From Actinoplanes ianthinogenes (lineage in GTDB: Bacteria > Actinomycetota > Actinomycetes > Mycobacteriales > Micromonosporaceae): DNA of 64,000 bases. Made by a program: the position numbers and the translations under genes. Shown piece by piece: positions 21,842-31,045 of the stretch. The stretch spans positions 2,311,501 through 2,375,500 of the forward strand of contig NZ_AP023356.1 of the NCBI RefSeq assembly GCF_018324205.1. Reading direction: 5' to 3'. Below the pieces are notes generated by a model. That model searched no databases. It was not told where the DNA came from and saw nothing but the letters and a program-made list of their open reading frames with translations. Each line of letters opens with the position of its first letter. Position 1 is the stretch's first letter.

Positions 21842-24800
21842 GTGCGTGGAGTGACCACTGTTGAGGCGGCACTCCTGAAGGTCGGGCAGGCGGTTGTCAC
21901 GCCCTTCTTCAAGCACTGGCTCGGCGCCAGGAGGTCCGAACGGGAACGGTCTCTGCCGCTCAGTGACCTGCTGCAGCAGCGGGCCAAGGATGAGTTCTCC
22001 CGGCGGCGGGGGCAGCGGGAGATCGACGCGGTGGTCGACGAGGTGGGCGAGCGGCTGCAACCGCTGATCCGGACCAGATTCGCCGAGCTGCCGGAGAACG
22101 AGGTGGTCTCCGCCCTTGAAGCGGTCGCGGACACCTTCGTCCGGGCGGACCTGAGCGACGACGCGCTCTTCGCCGCCGACCTCCAGCCCGGTCGTCTCCT
22201 GCCCCACCTGCGGTCCGCCGCGCCACCGGCGGGGCTGTCCGATCTCGGGTCACGGCTCTATGACGTGGCGCTGGAGGACTGTGCGCGCTGCTTCACCCAG
22301 TTCGTGGTGCAGACCGCGCCGTTCACGAGCCGTGCCCAGGTGGAGATCCTGTCCCGGCTGTCCGAGGTGACCGAACTGATGACCGAGGCGATGCACCGAC
22401 TCGCCCTCGCTGTTCCGGACTCCACCACCGATTTCCTCTCCAGGTATCGGGACTTCCTCACCAAGAAGCTCAACACGCTCGAACTGGTCGGCCTGGACAC
22501 CCAGTACCGGCCTCGCACCACCCTGAGCGTGGCCTACATCAGCTTGGCGGTCACCGGCGACAGCGCGGCCAGCCGTTCGCAGCGCGTGTTCTGGGATCCG
22601 GGGCTGCTTCGTCATGCCCGCCTGGACGGCACCGGCTCGGAACGGGTCGAGCAAGCACTCGCCCGGCGCACCCGGACGCTCATCCGCGGTGAGGCGGGCG
22701 CGGGCAAGTCGACCCTGCTGCGGTGGCTCGCTGTGACCGCCTCCGCCGAGGGTTTCACCGGCGCGCTGTCCGACTGGAACGGCCGGATCCCTTTTCTGGT
22801 CAAGCTGCGTAGCTGGCCTGACGCGCTGCCCACCCCTGAGCAGTTCCTGACCGGCATCGCCGATCCCGTCGCGGGCGCGAAGCCCCGCCAGTGGGTGACT
22901 GAACAATTCCGCGGCGGCCGGGCGTTACTGCTGGTGGACGGCGTCGATGAGGTACCGGTGGAGCGGCGTGCCCACGTCCGCGGGTGGTTGCGGGACCTGC
23001 TGATCGCGTACCCGGACGCTCTCGTCGTGGTGACTTCCCGGCCACCGGCCGCGCCGGTCCGCTGGCTGGAAGCCGAGGGCTTCGAGCCGCTGACCCTGGA
23101 TCGTCTTTCCCCCGCCGACGTCCGAGCCCTGATCGATCAGTGGCACCGGGCCGCCCGCGCCTCGCCCGCTCTGCCTTGCACGCCGTCTGAACTCGCTCGA
23201 TATGAGCAGGCGTTGCTCACACAGTTGGCCGCCAACCGCCATCTGTCCCGTCTCGCCGGGAACCCCCTGATGGCAGCCATGCTGTGCGCCCTCAATCTGG
23301 ACCGCCAGACGAACCTGCCGCCCGACCGGATGGGCATCTACCAGGCCGCCGTGGACATGCTCCTGCACAAGCGGGACCAGGACCGGGGTGTCACCACAGC
23401 CCTGCCCGACATGACCGTCTCGGAGAACCTGCAACTGCTACAGGACTTGGCCTGGCGGATCTCGTTGAACAACCGCTCCGAGTTGTCGCGCGAGGAGGCG
23501 GAGGCGTACGTGAGCCGCCGGCTGGCCGGAATGCACCGGATCACCGCACCGGCTGAAGCTGTGCTGGAACACCTCGTCGAGCGCAGCGGTGTCCTGCGAG
23601 AGCCGGCGGCGGAACGCGTCGACTTCGTCCACCGGACCGTTCAGGAGTATCTGGCTGCCAGAGAGGCGGCTGAGCAGGCGATGGGCGGCCTGCTGGTGAG
23701 TCAGGCGCACCTCGACGGATGGCGCGAGATCATCATCATGGCGACCGGGCTCGCGAACCGGCCGATGCGTACCGAGATCATCGCGGGCCTTCTCCACCGC
23801 GCCGACACCGAGCCGCGACATCGCCGGGCCCTGATTCTGCTGGCCACCTCATGTTTGGAAGCCCTTCCCGCACTACCGCCGGAGTTGCTGGTCAGGGTGG
23901 AGGACCGGCTGTCGAGCCTGCTGCCGCCCCGAAGCCTTCCCGAGTCGAGGTCGCTTCAGCCGGTCGGTGAGCCTTTGCTCCGACGCCTGGACGGCGACCC
24001 CGCGAGGCTCAGCGAGGCGCAGGCCGCGGCGACGATCGCCACAGCCGCGTTGATCAACGGACCACGAGCGATCGAGATCCTGACGCGCTTCACCCACGAT
24101 CCGCGCAAACGAGCGCAGCTCGAACTGATCAAGTCGTGGAAGTACTTCGAGCCCCACGAATATGCGGAGCGCGTGCTCGCCGACGCACCGCTGAATGACG
24201 GCGAGGCGAGCGTCACGGAGCCCAGCATCCTCGCCGCCACGGAGCACCTCCGCAATTTGACCGATCTCCAGGCGTTCTTCGATACCCGATGCGATCTCGA
24301 GGCTCTCTCGCCGCTCCCCCACCTGAAGTGGCTCCATCTCCGCATGGGCTGGGCCGGTCGGCTGGCCACCCTCGAACGCCACCCCAGCCTGGACAACCTC
24401 ATGATCACGTCGGACAACCAGTCCCCGACCGCGGCGGAGATCCGCTCACTGGCCCGTTTGCGACGCCTGCGAGTCCTGACCCTCTACGCACCCGGCAGTG
24501 TCGATGCGCAAGCGCTGCTCACCATCGCGACGATGAGCTCATTGCAATACCTCAACCTCAGCCTGCGAGAGGTGAGCGATCTGAGCCCGCTCGCCGCGCT
24601 GCCGGATCTGAAAGGTGTCTACTTCGACGGTGGAAATATCGAATCGCTGACGGGTCTGCGGGGCTGCCCCATCAATACCCTGGGCTTCGGCTCCATGGAA
24701 CGACGGCCCACCGTACCGGACGGCGACTGGGGAGCCGCCTTCCCTCATCTCGAACACCTGAACTTCTGGAACGGCGATCCGCCCGATCTCGGGTTCGTCG

Positions 24801-25117
24801 CAACCGTCCCCACCATGCGGAGTCTGCGAGTGACCCACGCCGACTCGCCGACGGTGCGTTCCCTGCAATCATCGAAGTCGCTGACGAAGCTCATGTTCGA
24901 GTTCGACGAGCAGTCACCGGATCTCAGTCCATTCCTGCGGCATCACCAGGTGAGCTCGTTGGCTCTCCGATCACCGGGGAGCCTGGACCTGTCCCCACTG
25001 GCCGGCTGGCGGGGCGGCCCCCTGCGGATCGTCGTGCTTCGCCGCCAGCAGATCAGCGGACTCGAAGTGCTTCCGGCAACGATCCGTCTGTCACGTCGGC
25101 CTGCGCTGGAGTGGTAG
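21842..25117 (+). CDS. NACHT NTPase with C-terminal leucine-rich repeats (NLR-like, candidate anti-phage protein)
   Basis: A 1091-residue STAND-class ATPase. Residues about 1-278 form a helical N-terminal region (TTVEAALLKVGQAVVTPFFK) resembling the helical N-terminal domains of actinobacterial NACHT proteins. The NACHT core has Walker A LIRGEAGAGKSTLLRWLA (283-290 region), Walker B ALLLVDGVDEVP (361-371) and the conserved FVHRTVQEYLAAREAAEQ (about 595). From about residue 800 irregular leucine-rich repeats follow (LSPLPHLKWLHL; MSSLQYLNLSLREVSDLSPL). GTG at 21842 has GGGAG 8 bases upstream. Bacterial NACHT proteins are known anti-phage factors; the LRR may sense the trigger. It ends 3 bp from the convergent aroK stop and splits the aro cluster, a sign of insertion. 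Confidence 0.88.
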   Translation: MRGVTTVEAALLKVGQAVVTPFFKHWLGARRSERERSLPLSDLLQQRAKDEFSRRRGQREIDAVVDEVGERLQPLIRTRFAELPENEVVSALEAVADTFVRADLSDDALFAADLQPGRLLPHLRSAAPPAGLSDLGSRLYDVALEDCARCFTQFVVQTAPFTSRAQVEILSRLSEVTELMTEAMHRLALAVPDSTTDFLSRYRDFLTKKLNTLELVGLDTQYRPRTTLSVAYISLAVTGDSAASRSQRVFWDPGLLRHARLDGTGSERVEQALARRTRTLIRGEAGAGKSTLLRWLAVTASAEGFTGALSDWNGRIPFLVKLRSWPDALPTPEQFLTGIADPVAGAKPRQWVTEQFRGGRALLLVDGVDEVPVERRAHVRGWLRDLLIAYPDALVVVTSRPPAAPVRWLEAEGFEPLTLDRLSPADVRALIDQWHRAARASPALPCTPSELARYEQALLTQLAANRHLSRLAGNPLMAAMLCALNLDRQTNLPPDRMGIYQAAVDMLLHKRDQDRGVTTALPDMTVSENLQLLQDLAWRISLNNRSELSREEAEAYVSRRLAGMHRITAPAEAVLEHLVERSGVLREPAAERVDFVHRTVQEYLAAREAAEQAMGGLLVSQAHLDGWREIIIMATGLANRPMRTEIIAGLLHRADTEPRHRRALILLATSCLEALPALPPELLVRVEDRLSSLLPPRSLPESRSLQPVGEPLLRRLDGDPARLSEAQAAATIATAALINGPRAIEILTRFTHDPRKRAQLELIKSWKYFEPHEYAERVLADAPLNDGEASVTEPSILAATEHLRNLTDLQAFFDTRCDLEALSPLPHLKWLHLRMGWAGRLATLERHPSLDNLMITSDNQSPTAAEIRSLARLRRLRVLTLYAPGSVDAQALLTIATMSSLQYLNLSLREVSDLSPLAALPDLKGVYFDGGNIESLTGLRGCPINTLGFGSMERRPTVPDGDWGAAFPHLEHLNFWNGDPPDLGFVATVPTMRSLRVTHADSPTVRSLQSSKSLTKLMFEFDEQSPDLSPFLRHHQVSSLALRSPGSLDLSPLAGWRGGPLRIVVLRRQQISGLEVLPATIRLSRRPALEW

Positions 25118-25120
25118 AAC

Positions 25121-25624
25121 TCAGCCGACCAGCAGGGTGACGACCTCGGTGGCGATCTCGGCCGGCTCACGGCCGTCGGTGAGCACGGTGTGTGTCGCGA
25201 CCTCGGTGTACAGCGGCCGCCGCTGATCCAGCAGGAACTTCATCGTGGCGCGCGGGTTCATCGCCAGCAGCGGCCGACCCGCCCCCAGCCCGACCCGCTT
25301 GATCGCGTCGGCGAGCTCCACCGACAGGAACACCACCGTGTGCTCCAAGAGCAGCTTGCGGGTGGACTCGTCCATGATCGCGCCACCGCCCAGCGACAGG
25401 ACGCCGTCGTAAGAGGCCAGCGCCTCGGCGACCACGGCCCGCTCCAGGGCGCGGAACGCCGGCTCGCCGTCCTCGACGAAGATGTCCGGGATCGATTTGC
25501 CCGCGTGTACCTCAATGATCGAATCCGTGTCGGCGAAGCCGACGCCGAGCGCGGCCGCGACCGTCTCGCCCACCGTGGTCTTGCCGGCGCCGGGCGGGCC
25601 GACCAGGACCGCGCGCGGCGCCAT
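25121..25624 (-). CDS. aroK: Shikimate kinase
   Basis: A 167-residue P-loop kinase phosphorylating shikimate. Walker A is LVGPPGAGKTTVGETVAAAL; the shikimate-binding DTDSIIEVHAGKSIPDIF and LSLGGGAIMDESTR follow, with the lid RPLLAMNPRATMKFLL and adenine loop QRRPLYTEVA. Its ATG overlaps the aroC stop by one base. Its stop is 3 bp from the stop of the convergent NACHT gene, with no terminator between. Confidence 0.96.
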   Translation of the reverse strand: MAPRAVLVGPPGAGKTTVGETVAAALGVGFADTDSIIEVHAGKSIPDIFVEDGEPAFRALERAVVAEALASYDGVLSLGGGAIMDESTRKLLLEHTVVFLSVELADAIKRVGLGAGRPLLAMNPRATMKFLLDQRRPLYTEVATHTVLTDGREPAEIATEVVTLLVG

Positions 25625-26802
25625 CAGCGGATCACCAGGGCGTCGAGGTAGGACGCCAGGTTACGGCGGGTCTCGGCCACCGAGTCGCCGCCGAACTTCT
25701 CGGTCGCGGCCTCGGCCAGCACCAGCGCGACCATGGCCTCGGCGACCACCGCGCCGGCCGGCACGGCACAGACGTCGGAGCGCTGGTTGATCGCGGTGGC
25801 CGGCTCGCCGGTGGTGATGTCGACGGTCTGCAACGCCCGGTTCAGCGAGGAGATCGGCTTGAGCGCGGCGCGGACCCGCAGCGGCTCACCGTTGGTGATG
25901 CCGCCCTCCAGGCCGCCGGCCCGGTCGGTGACCCGCTTGACGCCGTCCGGCGTCGGGACGATCTCGTCGTGCGCGACCGAGCCGCGCGAGCGGGCCTGGG
26001 TGAAGCCGTCGCCGATCTCCACGCCCTTGACCGACTGGATCGACATCAGGGCGGTGGCCAGGCGGGCGTCGAGCTTGCGGTCCCACTGGACGTGCGAGCC
26101 CAGGCCCGGCGGAACGTTGTAGGCCAGCACCTCGACGATGCCGCCGAGCGTGTCGGCGTCCTTTTTCGCCGCGTCGACCTCGGCGACCATCCGGGCGCTG
26201 GCCTCCGGGTCGAGGCAGCGCAGCGGGTCGGCGTCGATCCGGTCGAAGTCGTCCGGCGTCGGGATCAGGCCGGACTTGGCGGCGACCGAGCCCAGCTCGA
26301 TCACGTGCGACACGATGTCGATGCCGAGCGCCTGCTTGACCAGCTGCTTGGCGACCACGCCGACGGCGACGCGGGCCGCGGTCTCCCGGGCGCTGGCGCG
26401 CTCCAGGATCGGGCGGGCGTCGGTGTGCCCGTACTTCTGCATGCCCGCCAGGTCGGCGTGCCCCGGGCGGGGGCGGGTGAGCGGCGCGTTGCGGGACTGC
26501 TGGGCGAGCACGTCCGGGTCGACCGGGTCGGCCGACATGACGGTCTCCCACTTGGGCCACTCGGTGTTGCCCACCCGGATCGCGACCGGGCTGCCCAGGG
26601 TGAGCCCGTGCCGGACGCCGCCGATGAACTCGACCTCGTCCTGCTCGAACTTCATCCGGGCGCCGCGCCCATAACCCAGGCGACGACGGACGAGGTCACG
26701 GGTGATGTCCGCGCTCGTCACCTCGACCCCGGCGGGAACACCCTCCAGCAGCGCGACGAGCGCCGGTCCGTGCGATTCACCTGCAGTAAGCCAGCGCAGC
26801 AT
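25624..26802 (-). CDS. aroC: Chorismate synthase
   Basis: A 392-residue FMN-dependent enzyme making chorismate from EPSP. Signatures are [20 protein letters not shown] at the N-terminus, [40 protein letters not shown] and [15 protein letters not shown], plus [15 protein letters not shown] residues before the C-terminal [12 protein letters not shown]. It heads the aroC-aroK pair and is divergent from the exporter gene. Confidence 0.97.
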   Translation of the reverse strand: MLRWLTAGESHGPALVALLEGVPAGVEVTSADITRDLVRRRLGYGRGARMKFEQDEVEFIGGVRHGLTLGSPVAIRVGNTEWPKWETVMSADPVDPDVLAQQSRNAPLTRPRPGHADLAGMQKYGHTDARPILERASARETAARVAVGVVAKQLVKQALGIDIVSHVIELGSVAAKSGLIPTPDDFDRIDADPLRCLDPEASARMVAEVDAAKKDADTLGGIVEVLAYNVPPGLGSHVQWDRKLDARLATALMSIQSVKGVEIGDGFTQARSRGSVAHDEIVPTPDGVKRVTDRAGGLEGGITNGEPLRVRAALKPISSLNRALQTVDITTGEPATAINQRSDVCAVPAGAVVAEAMVALVLAEAATEKFGGDSVAETRRNLASYLDALVIR

Positions 26803-26887
26803 GGCTGAAGTCTAAAGACGCGCCCATCCCGCCCCCGAGCCAGGCAGGCTGATCCCGCTCTCCGGACATCTTCGGGTACGCCCGGAG

Positions 26888-26914
26888 CGTCACGTCCGCA
26901 CACCGAGCGTGACG
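26888..26914. promoter_or_regulatory. Inverted repeat in the aroC/exporter divergent region
   Basis: CGTCACG (26888-26894) and CGTGACG (26908-26914) are perfect inverted 7-mers, 20 bp apart by start, just upstream of the exporter gene; a further CGTCACC follows at 26917. It could be an operator; the regulator is not identified. Confidence 0.3.
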
Positions 26915-26942
26915 ACCGTCACCAAACAGCGCAGGCTGGAAG

Positions 26943-28253
26943 ATGCCGGTCCGGGGCCGACTTGTCGTGGACGTGGCCGAGACACGTGACCTGACCCTGC
27001 CCGACGCCGGCCGCTCCCCCGGTGAGCTGCTCCCGTTCGGGCGCCGCCTGCGGATCGTCCTGGTGCTCGGCTTCCTCAGCGCGCTCGGGCCGCTGACCAT
27101 CGACATGTACCTGCCGTCGCTTCCCGCGATCACCACCGACCTGCACGCCGGCGCCGCCGCCGTGCAGCTCACCCTCACCGGTACCCTGGTCGGCCTGGCG
27201 GTCGGCCAGCTGCTGATCGGCCCGCTGGCCGACGCGGTGGGCCGGCGGGTGCCGCTGCTCGCGGGGATCGCGGTGCACGTGCTCGCCTCGGTGTGCTGCG
27301 TGTTCGCGCCCGGACTGGCCCTGCTCGGCACGCTGCGGGTGGTCCAGGGCCTGGGCGCCGCGGCCGCCGCGGTGATCGCCATGGCCATCGTGCGGGACCT
27401 GTTCGACGGCACGGCCGCGGCCCGGCTCTTCTCGCGCCTGATGCTGGTCGTCGGGGTGGCCCCGATCCTGGCGCCGACCATCGGCGGCCTGGTGCTGAAC
27501 TGGGCGTCCTGGCGGGGCGTCTTCGTGGTGCTCGCCGCCGCGGGCGTGGCGATCATGACGGCCGCCGCGGTGGTGCTGCCCGAGACACTGCCCCGGGAGC
27601 GGCGGCGCAACGGCGGCCTGCGGGGCACGGTCCGCGATTACGGCAGCCTGTTCTCCGACCGCGTCTACGTGGGGCTGATCCTGGTCGCCGGGCTGGCCAT
27701 GGCGGCGCTGATCGCGTACGTCAGTGGTTCGTCCTTCGTCTTCCAGGACGAGTTCCATCTGAGCGAGCAGCAGTTCGCCCTGATCTTCGCGAGCGGCGCG
27801 ATCGGCCTGATCGGCGCCACCCAGTGCAATGTGCTGCTGCTGCGCCGCTGGAGCGCCCAGCGGATCCTGGCCGGGTCGCTGCTCGCCGGCCTCGGCTTCG
27901 GCCTGATCCTGCTGCTCACCGCGGCGACCGGGCTGGGCGGCCTGTTCGGCGTGCTGGTGCCGCTCTGGCTGGTGCTGGCCATGGTCGGCCTGGTCATGCC
28001 GAACGCCCCGGCGCTGGCCCTGTCCCGCCACGGCGAGGCGGCCGGCACCGCGGCGGCCCTGCTCGGCGCGGTCCAATTCGGCGTCGGCGCGCTCGCCGCC
28101 CCCCTGGTCGGCGTGCTCGGTGTCGGCGCGGTCGCCATGGCCATCGTCGTCTTCGGCGGCATGCTGGCCGCCACCGCGGTCGGTTTCCTGGTGGTCCGCC
28201 CGCACCGCCTCCCGGTCGACGACACGGTCCCGGCCCTCGCGGTCGCCCACTGA
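26943..28253 (+). CDS. MFS exporter, Bcr/CflA drug-resistance type
   Basis: A 436-residue, 12-helix major facilitator. The first helix pair contains ALGPLTIDMYLPSLPAITTD, the hallmark of the Bcr/CflA subfamily, followed by motif A QLLIGPLADAVGRRVPLL and motif C-like VAPILAPTIGGLVLNWASWR. The N-terminus carries a hydrophilic extension of about 30 residues, so a start inside it (for example GTG in the LVVDVAE region) is possible. Likely a proton-driven multidrug or metabolite exporter; substrate unknown. Confidence 0.9.
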   Translation: MPVRGRLVVDVAETRDLTLPDAGRSPGELLPFGRRLRIVLVLGFLSALGPLTIDMYLPSLPAITTDLHAGAAAVQLTLTGTLVGLAVGQLLIGPLADAVGRRVPLLAGIAVHVLASVCCVFAPGLALLGTLRVVQGLGAAAAAVIAMAIVRDLFDGTAAARLFSRLMLVVGVAPILAPTIGGLVLNWASWRGVFVVLAAAGVAIMTAAAVVLPETLPRERRRNGGLRGTVRDYGSLFSDRVYVGLILVAGLAMAALIAYVSGSSFVFQDEFHLSEQQFALIFASGAIGLIGATQCNVLLLRRWSAQRILAGSLLAGLGFGLILLLTAATGLGGLFGVLVPLWLVLAMVGLVMPNAPALALSRHGEAAGTAAALLGAVQFGVGALAAPLVGVLGVGAVAMAIVVFGGMLAATAVGFLVVRPHRLPVDDTVPALAVAH

Positions 28254-28264
28254 CCACCTGGTTG

Positions 28265-28596
28265 TGATCTCCGGAACCACCCACGGACAGTGAAGACATC
28301 CCGTGTGCCAGGGGTGTCAAGCGGCTTGGCCCTATCCCGCGTCTGCCAGGGCGCTGGGGACCAGCCGGGGAGTGTCGGGCTGGTCCTGATGGCCCTATCC
28401 GGACATCGGAAAGGGCGCTGAGGACCAGCCGGAGAGTGTCGGGCTGGTCCTGATGGCCCTATCCGGACATCGGAAAGGGCGCTGAGGACCAGCCGAGGGG
28501 TGTCGGGCTGGTCCTGATGGCCCTTTCTGGGGGTGGGAAAGGGCGCTGGGGGCCAGCTCGGGGGTTGATCTCCGGAACCACCCGCGAACAGTGAAG
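28265..28596. repeat. 31-bp direct repeats flanking array 2
   Basis: TGATCTCCGGAACCACCC followed by similar bases to GTGAAG occurs at 28265-28295 and again at 28566-28596, with 29 of 31 bases identical. The two copies are 301 bp apart and bracket the four hairpin repeats exactly, making a repeat-bounded module. Confidence 0.8.
28316..28564 (-). repeat. Array 2: four 64-bp hairpin repeats, inverted relative to arrays 1 and 3
   Basis: Units start near 28316, then 28380, 28444 and 28508; the first and last are degenerate. The hairpin is strong: GCTGGTCCT (28379-28387) pairs with AGGACCAGC (28421-28429), enclosing GCCCTATCCG with CGGAAAGGGC. Read on the minus strand the linker is CCAGCCCGACAC, as in the other arrays. 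The 64-bp unit shifts frame, so the array is not coding. It lies between the convergent exporter and aroE genes. Confidence 0.9.
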
Positions 28597-28643
28597 AGGG
28601 CGGTGATCGCTCTGGACGCGCCAGCGGCCAGATCACCGCCCTC
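28596..28643. terminator. Terminator between array 2 and aroE
   Basis: GAGGGCGGTGATC (28596-28608) is a perfect inverted match to GATCACCGCCCTC (28631-28643), 22 bases apart. It lies between convergent genes and probably ends transcripts from both sides. Confidence 0.65.
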
Positions 28644-28718
28644 GGCCCGCGCGGGAGCATGCGGTCCGCACCCCGGCGGACCCGCGTATATAAAGATCTT
28701 GAAGTTGATCGTGCGGAG

Positions 28719-29588
28719 CTAGCCCGCGCGATGGCGGGCGGCCTCGTCGAGGGCGGACCGCATCGCCTCCTCCGGCGCCTCGACGCCGGTGAACTGCTCG
28801 AACTGGCTCAGCGCCTGGGCCAGCAGCAGGTCCAGGCCGGAGACCACGGCCAGACCGGCGGCGGCGGCCGAGGCGGCCAGCGGGGTCGGCCACGGGTCGT
28901 AGAGCGCGTCGAACAGGACCGTCCCGGGCCGCCAGGTCACCTCGCCGGCCAGGTGGTCGGCCGCGCCCTTGGGCACCGTGGAGATCACCGCCTCGGCGTC
29001 GAAGGCGGCCGGGGCCCCGGCCCAGTCGGCGCCCTCCAATTTCAGGCCGAGCGCGCCGGCGACCGGCTCCAGCTCGGCCCGCGCCTCCGGGCGGCGGGTG
29101 ACCACGGTGACCACCTCGGCGCCCAGCTCGGCCGCGGCGGCCAGCGCGGCTCGGGCGGTGCCACCGCCGCCGAGCACGGTGACCCGCGGCGGCGCCTCCT
29201 TGACCGCGTGCCGGCCGGTGCTCGTGCCGATCCCGGCCTCGCGCAGCACCCGGACCATGCCGGGGATGTCGGTGTTGTCGGCGTGCCAGGCGCCGTCCGG
29301 CTGCCGGACCAGCGTGTTCGCCACACCGGCGGCGATCGCGGCCGGGGTGGCGGAGGTGGCGAGCTTGAGCGCGGCCTCCTTGAGCGGCATGGTCAGCGAC
29401 AGCCCGGCCCACTCCGGCCCGAACCCGGCGACCAGGCCGGGCAGCTCCGCCTCGGCGCACTCGATCGCCTCGTAGGTCCAGCCGGTCAGGCTCGCCGCGG
29501 CGAACCCGGCCCGGTGGATCACCGGAGACAGTGAGTGCGCGATCGGCTTGCCGAGGACGGCCGCTCGTCGCGAGCTGGTGGTCTGCAC
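28719..29588 (-). CDS. aroE: Shikimate dehydrogenase
   Basis: A 289-residue NADPH enzyme reducing 3-dehydroshikimate. The substrate domain has GKPIAHSLSPVIHRAGFAAA and the catalytic lysine in LSLTMPLKEAAL; NTDIPGM follows. The nucleotide domain has VLGGGGTARAALAAAAELGA and the C-terminal SGLDLLLAQALSQFEQFTG. It follows the mltG-like pair by 122 bp, in the common actinobacterial order ruvX-mltG-aroE. Confidence 0.95.
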   Translation of the reverse strand: MQTTSSRRAAVLGKPIAHSLSPVIHRAGFAAASLTGWTYEAIECAEAELPGLVAGFGPEWAGLSLTMPLKEAALKLATSATPAAIAAGVANTLVRQPDGAWHADNTDIPGMVRVLREAGIGTSTGRHAVKEAPPRVTVLGGGGTARAALAAAAELGAEVVTVVTRRPEARAELEPVAGALGLKLEGADWAGAPAAFDAEAVISTVPKGAADHLAGEVTWRPGTVLFDALYDPWPTPLAASAAAAGLAVVSGLDLLLAQALSQFEQFTGVEAPEEAMRSALDEAARHRAG

Positions 29589-29656
29589 AGCGGTCCGTCC
29601 TTGTCCTCGTCGAAGGGTCGCCGCCGTATTTTACGGAACCGGACGACCGATGCGAT

Positions 29657-29698
29657 GGCGCCGGGCCCGTCGAGATGGTGCCCGGCGGGGCCGGCGCC
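29657..29698 (-). terminator. Hairpin between mltG-like gene 1 and aroE
   Basis: GGCGCCGG (29657-29664) pairs with CCGGCGCC (29691-29698), with further GGGCCC/GCCCGG pairing inside. No U-tract is seen, so it may attenuate rather than end transcription. Confidence 0.4.
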
Positions 29699-29710
29699 GC
29701 GGTGATCGCC

Positions 29711-30937
29711 TCAGCAGAGCGGGATGCCGTTCGCGCAGGCCTTCAGCCGGTTCTTGTCGTGTTCGGCGCCGTTCTTGCCGTACGCCATGGTCCCCTTGGT
29801 GTCGATGCTGATGAAGTAGTAGTACGGGAAGTTGTTCGTCGGGCTCATCGCGCCCTTGAGCGCGGCCTCGCCCGGGTTCCCGATCGGGCCGGGCGGCAGA
29901 CCCGGCTTGTCGTGCGTGTTGTACGGGTTCTTCGGGTTGTGCAGGTCGGCCTGGGTCAGTTTCTCGGACGGCTTGACGTTCTTGCCGCTGATCCGCAGCC
30001 AGTAGTTGACCGTGCTGTCCAGGCCCAGGCAGCGGCAGCCGGCGTCGAAATCGGTGTACGCCCGGTTGTAGATCACCCGGGACACCTTCGGCATGTCGAC
30101 GTCCTTGAGCGCCTCGGCCTGCGCGATCGACGCCACGATCAGCGCCTGGTAGGGCGAGATGCCGCCCCGGGTCTTCTCCACCGTCGGGATGAACTCCAGC
30201 CGCTCCATCTCGCTGTTGAAGTTCGCGATGATCGTCTTGAGCACCTCGGTGGCGTCCGCTTTCGGCGACAGGTCGTAGGTCGCCGGGTAGAGGAAGCCCT
30301 CGATGTCGGTCTTGTTGACCGGCTTGCCGTCGCTGCGCTTGAACCAGGACGCGTCGATGCCGAGCGCGACCGGATCTTTCGCCGCCTTGGCGAACTCGGC
30401 CACCGGGATCTTGGTGGCCTCGGACAGCTTCTGGAAGGTCTGCTGGTACGACAGGCCCTCGGGGAGGGTGACCTTGTTGACCCAGCGGTTCTTCGGGTCG
30501 AGCAGCGCGGCGACGGCGTCGCTCGCCTTCATCTCGACCTTCAGCTTGTACCAGCCGGCCTGGATGTTCTTGCTGCGGCTGTTGTCCTTGGCCGCGTTGG
30601 TGAACGCGTCGACCGAGGCGACCACCTTCTGCTGCACCAGCGTGGTGCCGATGTCGGTGGCCGACTGCCCGGTCTTGATCTCGACGACCGCCTCCGCGCC
30701 GCCTGGGCCCGCGTAGTCGTCGTCGACGAAGAAGCCTTTCACCTTGCTGTACGCGTACCACCCGCCACCGGCGAGCAGGCCGAGCAGCACCAGGGTCACG
30801 AAGAACGCGATCGCCGAGCGTCCGCCCCGGCCCCGGTTGCGGTGCCGTGTCACGGCCGGCTGCGCCTGTTCCTCTTCCTCCAGCACCGCATCGAGATCGT
30901 CAAGCATTTCTGCCTCCGTCGCGTGTCCAGCATCCAA
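29711..30937 (-). CDS. mltG: MltG-like endolytic transglycosylase, copy 1
   Basis: A 408-residue single-pass membrane protein: cytoplasmic Arg-rich N-terminus, one helix (about 41-62, AIAFFVTLVLLGLLAGGGWY), a LysM-like segment (VVEIKTGQSATDIGTTL) and the YceG/MltG domain (LPEGLSYQQTF; EGFLYPATYDL; LDSTVNYWL; NPYNTHDKPGLPPGPIGNPG). MltG cuts nascent glycan strands at the membrane to end peptidoglycan elongation. In the active-site stretch it reads VASIAQAEALKDVDMPKVSR, with Gln where ASIVEKE of well-studied homologues has the first Glu. It lies 108 bp after a second, similar gene. Confidence 0.9.
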   Translation of the reverse strand: MDAGHATEAEMLDDLDAVLEEEEQAQPAVTRHRNRGRGGRSAIAFFVTLVLLGLLAGGGWYAYSKVKGFFVDDDYAGPGGAEAVVEIKTGQSATDIGTTLVQQKVVASVDAFTNAAKDNSRSKNIQAGWYKLKVEMKASDAVAALLDPKNRWVNKVTLPEGLSYQQTFQKLSEATKIPVAEFAKAAKDPVALGIDASWFKRSDGKPVNKTDIEGFLYPATYDLSPKADATEVLKTIIANFNSEMERLEFIPTVEKTRGGISPYQALIVASIAQAEALKDVDMPKVSRVIYNRAYTDFDAGCRCLGLDSTVNYWLRISGKNVKPSEKLTQADLHNPKNPYNTHDKPGLPPGPIGNPGEAALKGAMSPTNNFPYYYFISIDTKGTMAYGKNGAEHDKNRLKACANGIPLC

Positions 30938-31003
30938 GCCCCCGGCTGGAACTACGACGCGAAGGGTGCCACGAATCGACCTTCGGCGCTACCTCACGAC
31001 AGC

Positions 31004-31029
31004 GGCCGACCGGGATTTCCCGGCCGGCC
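31004..31029 (-). terminator. Hairpin between the two mltG-like genes
   Basis: GGCCGACCGGG (31004-31014) pairs with CCCGGCCGGCC (31019-31029) with one mismatch and a 4-base loop. It may reduce read-through into the second mltG-like gene. Confidence 0.5.
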
Positions 31030-31045
31030 GTCAACCGCCGAACAG

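Noticed and set aside
27665..28660. A 331-codon minus-strand frame over array 2 and the exporter's 3' end
   Set aside because: It runs antisense to the exporter and through non-coding repeats with changing phase.
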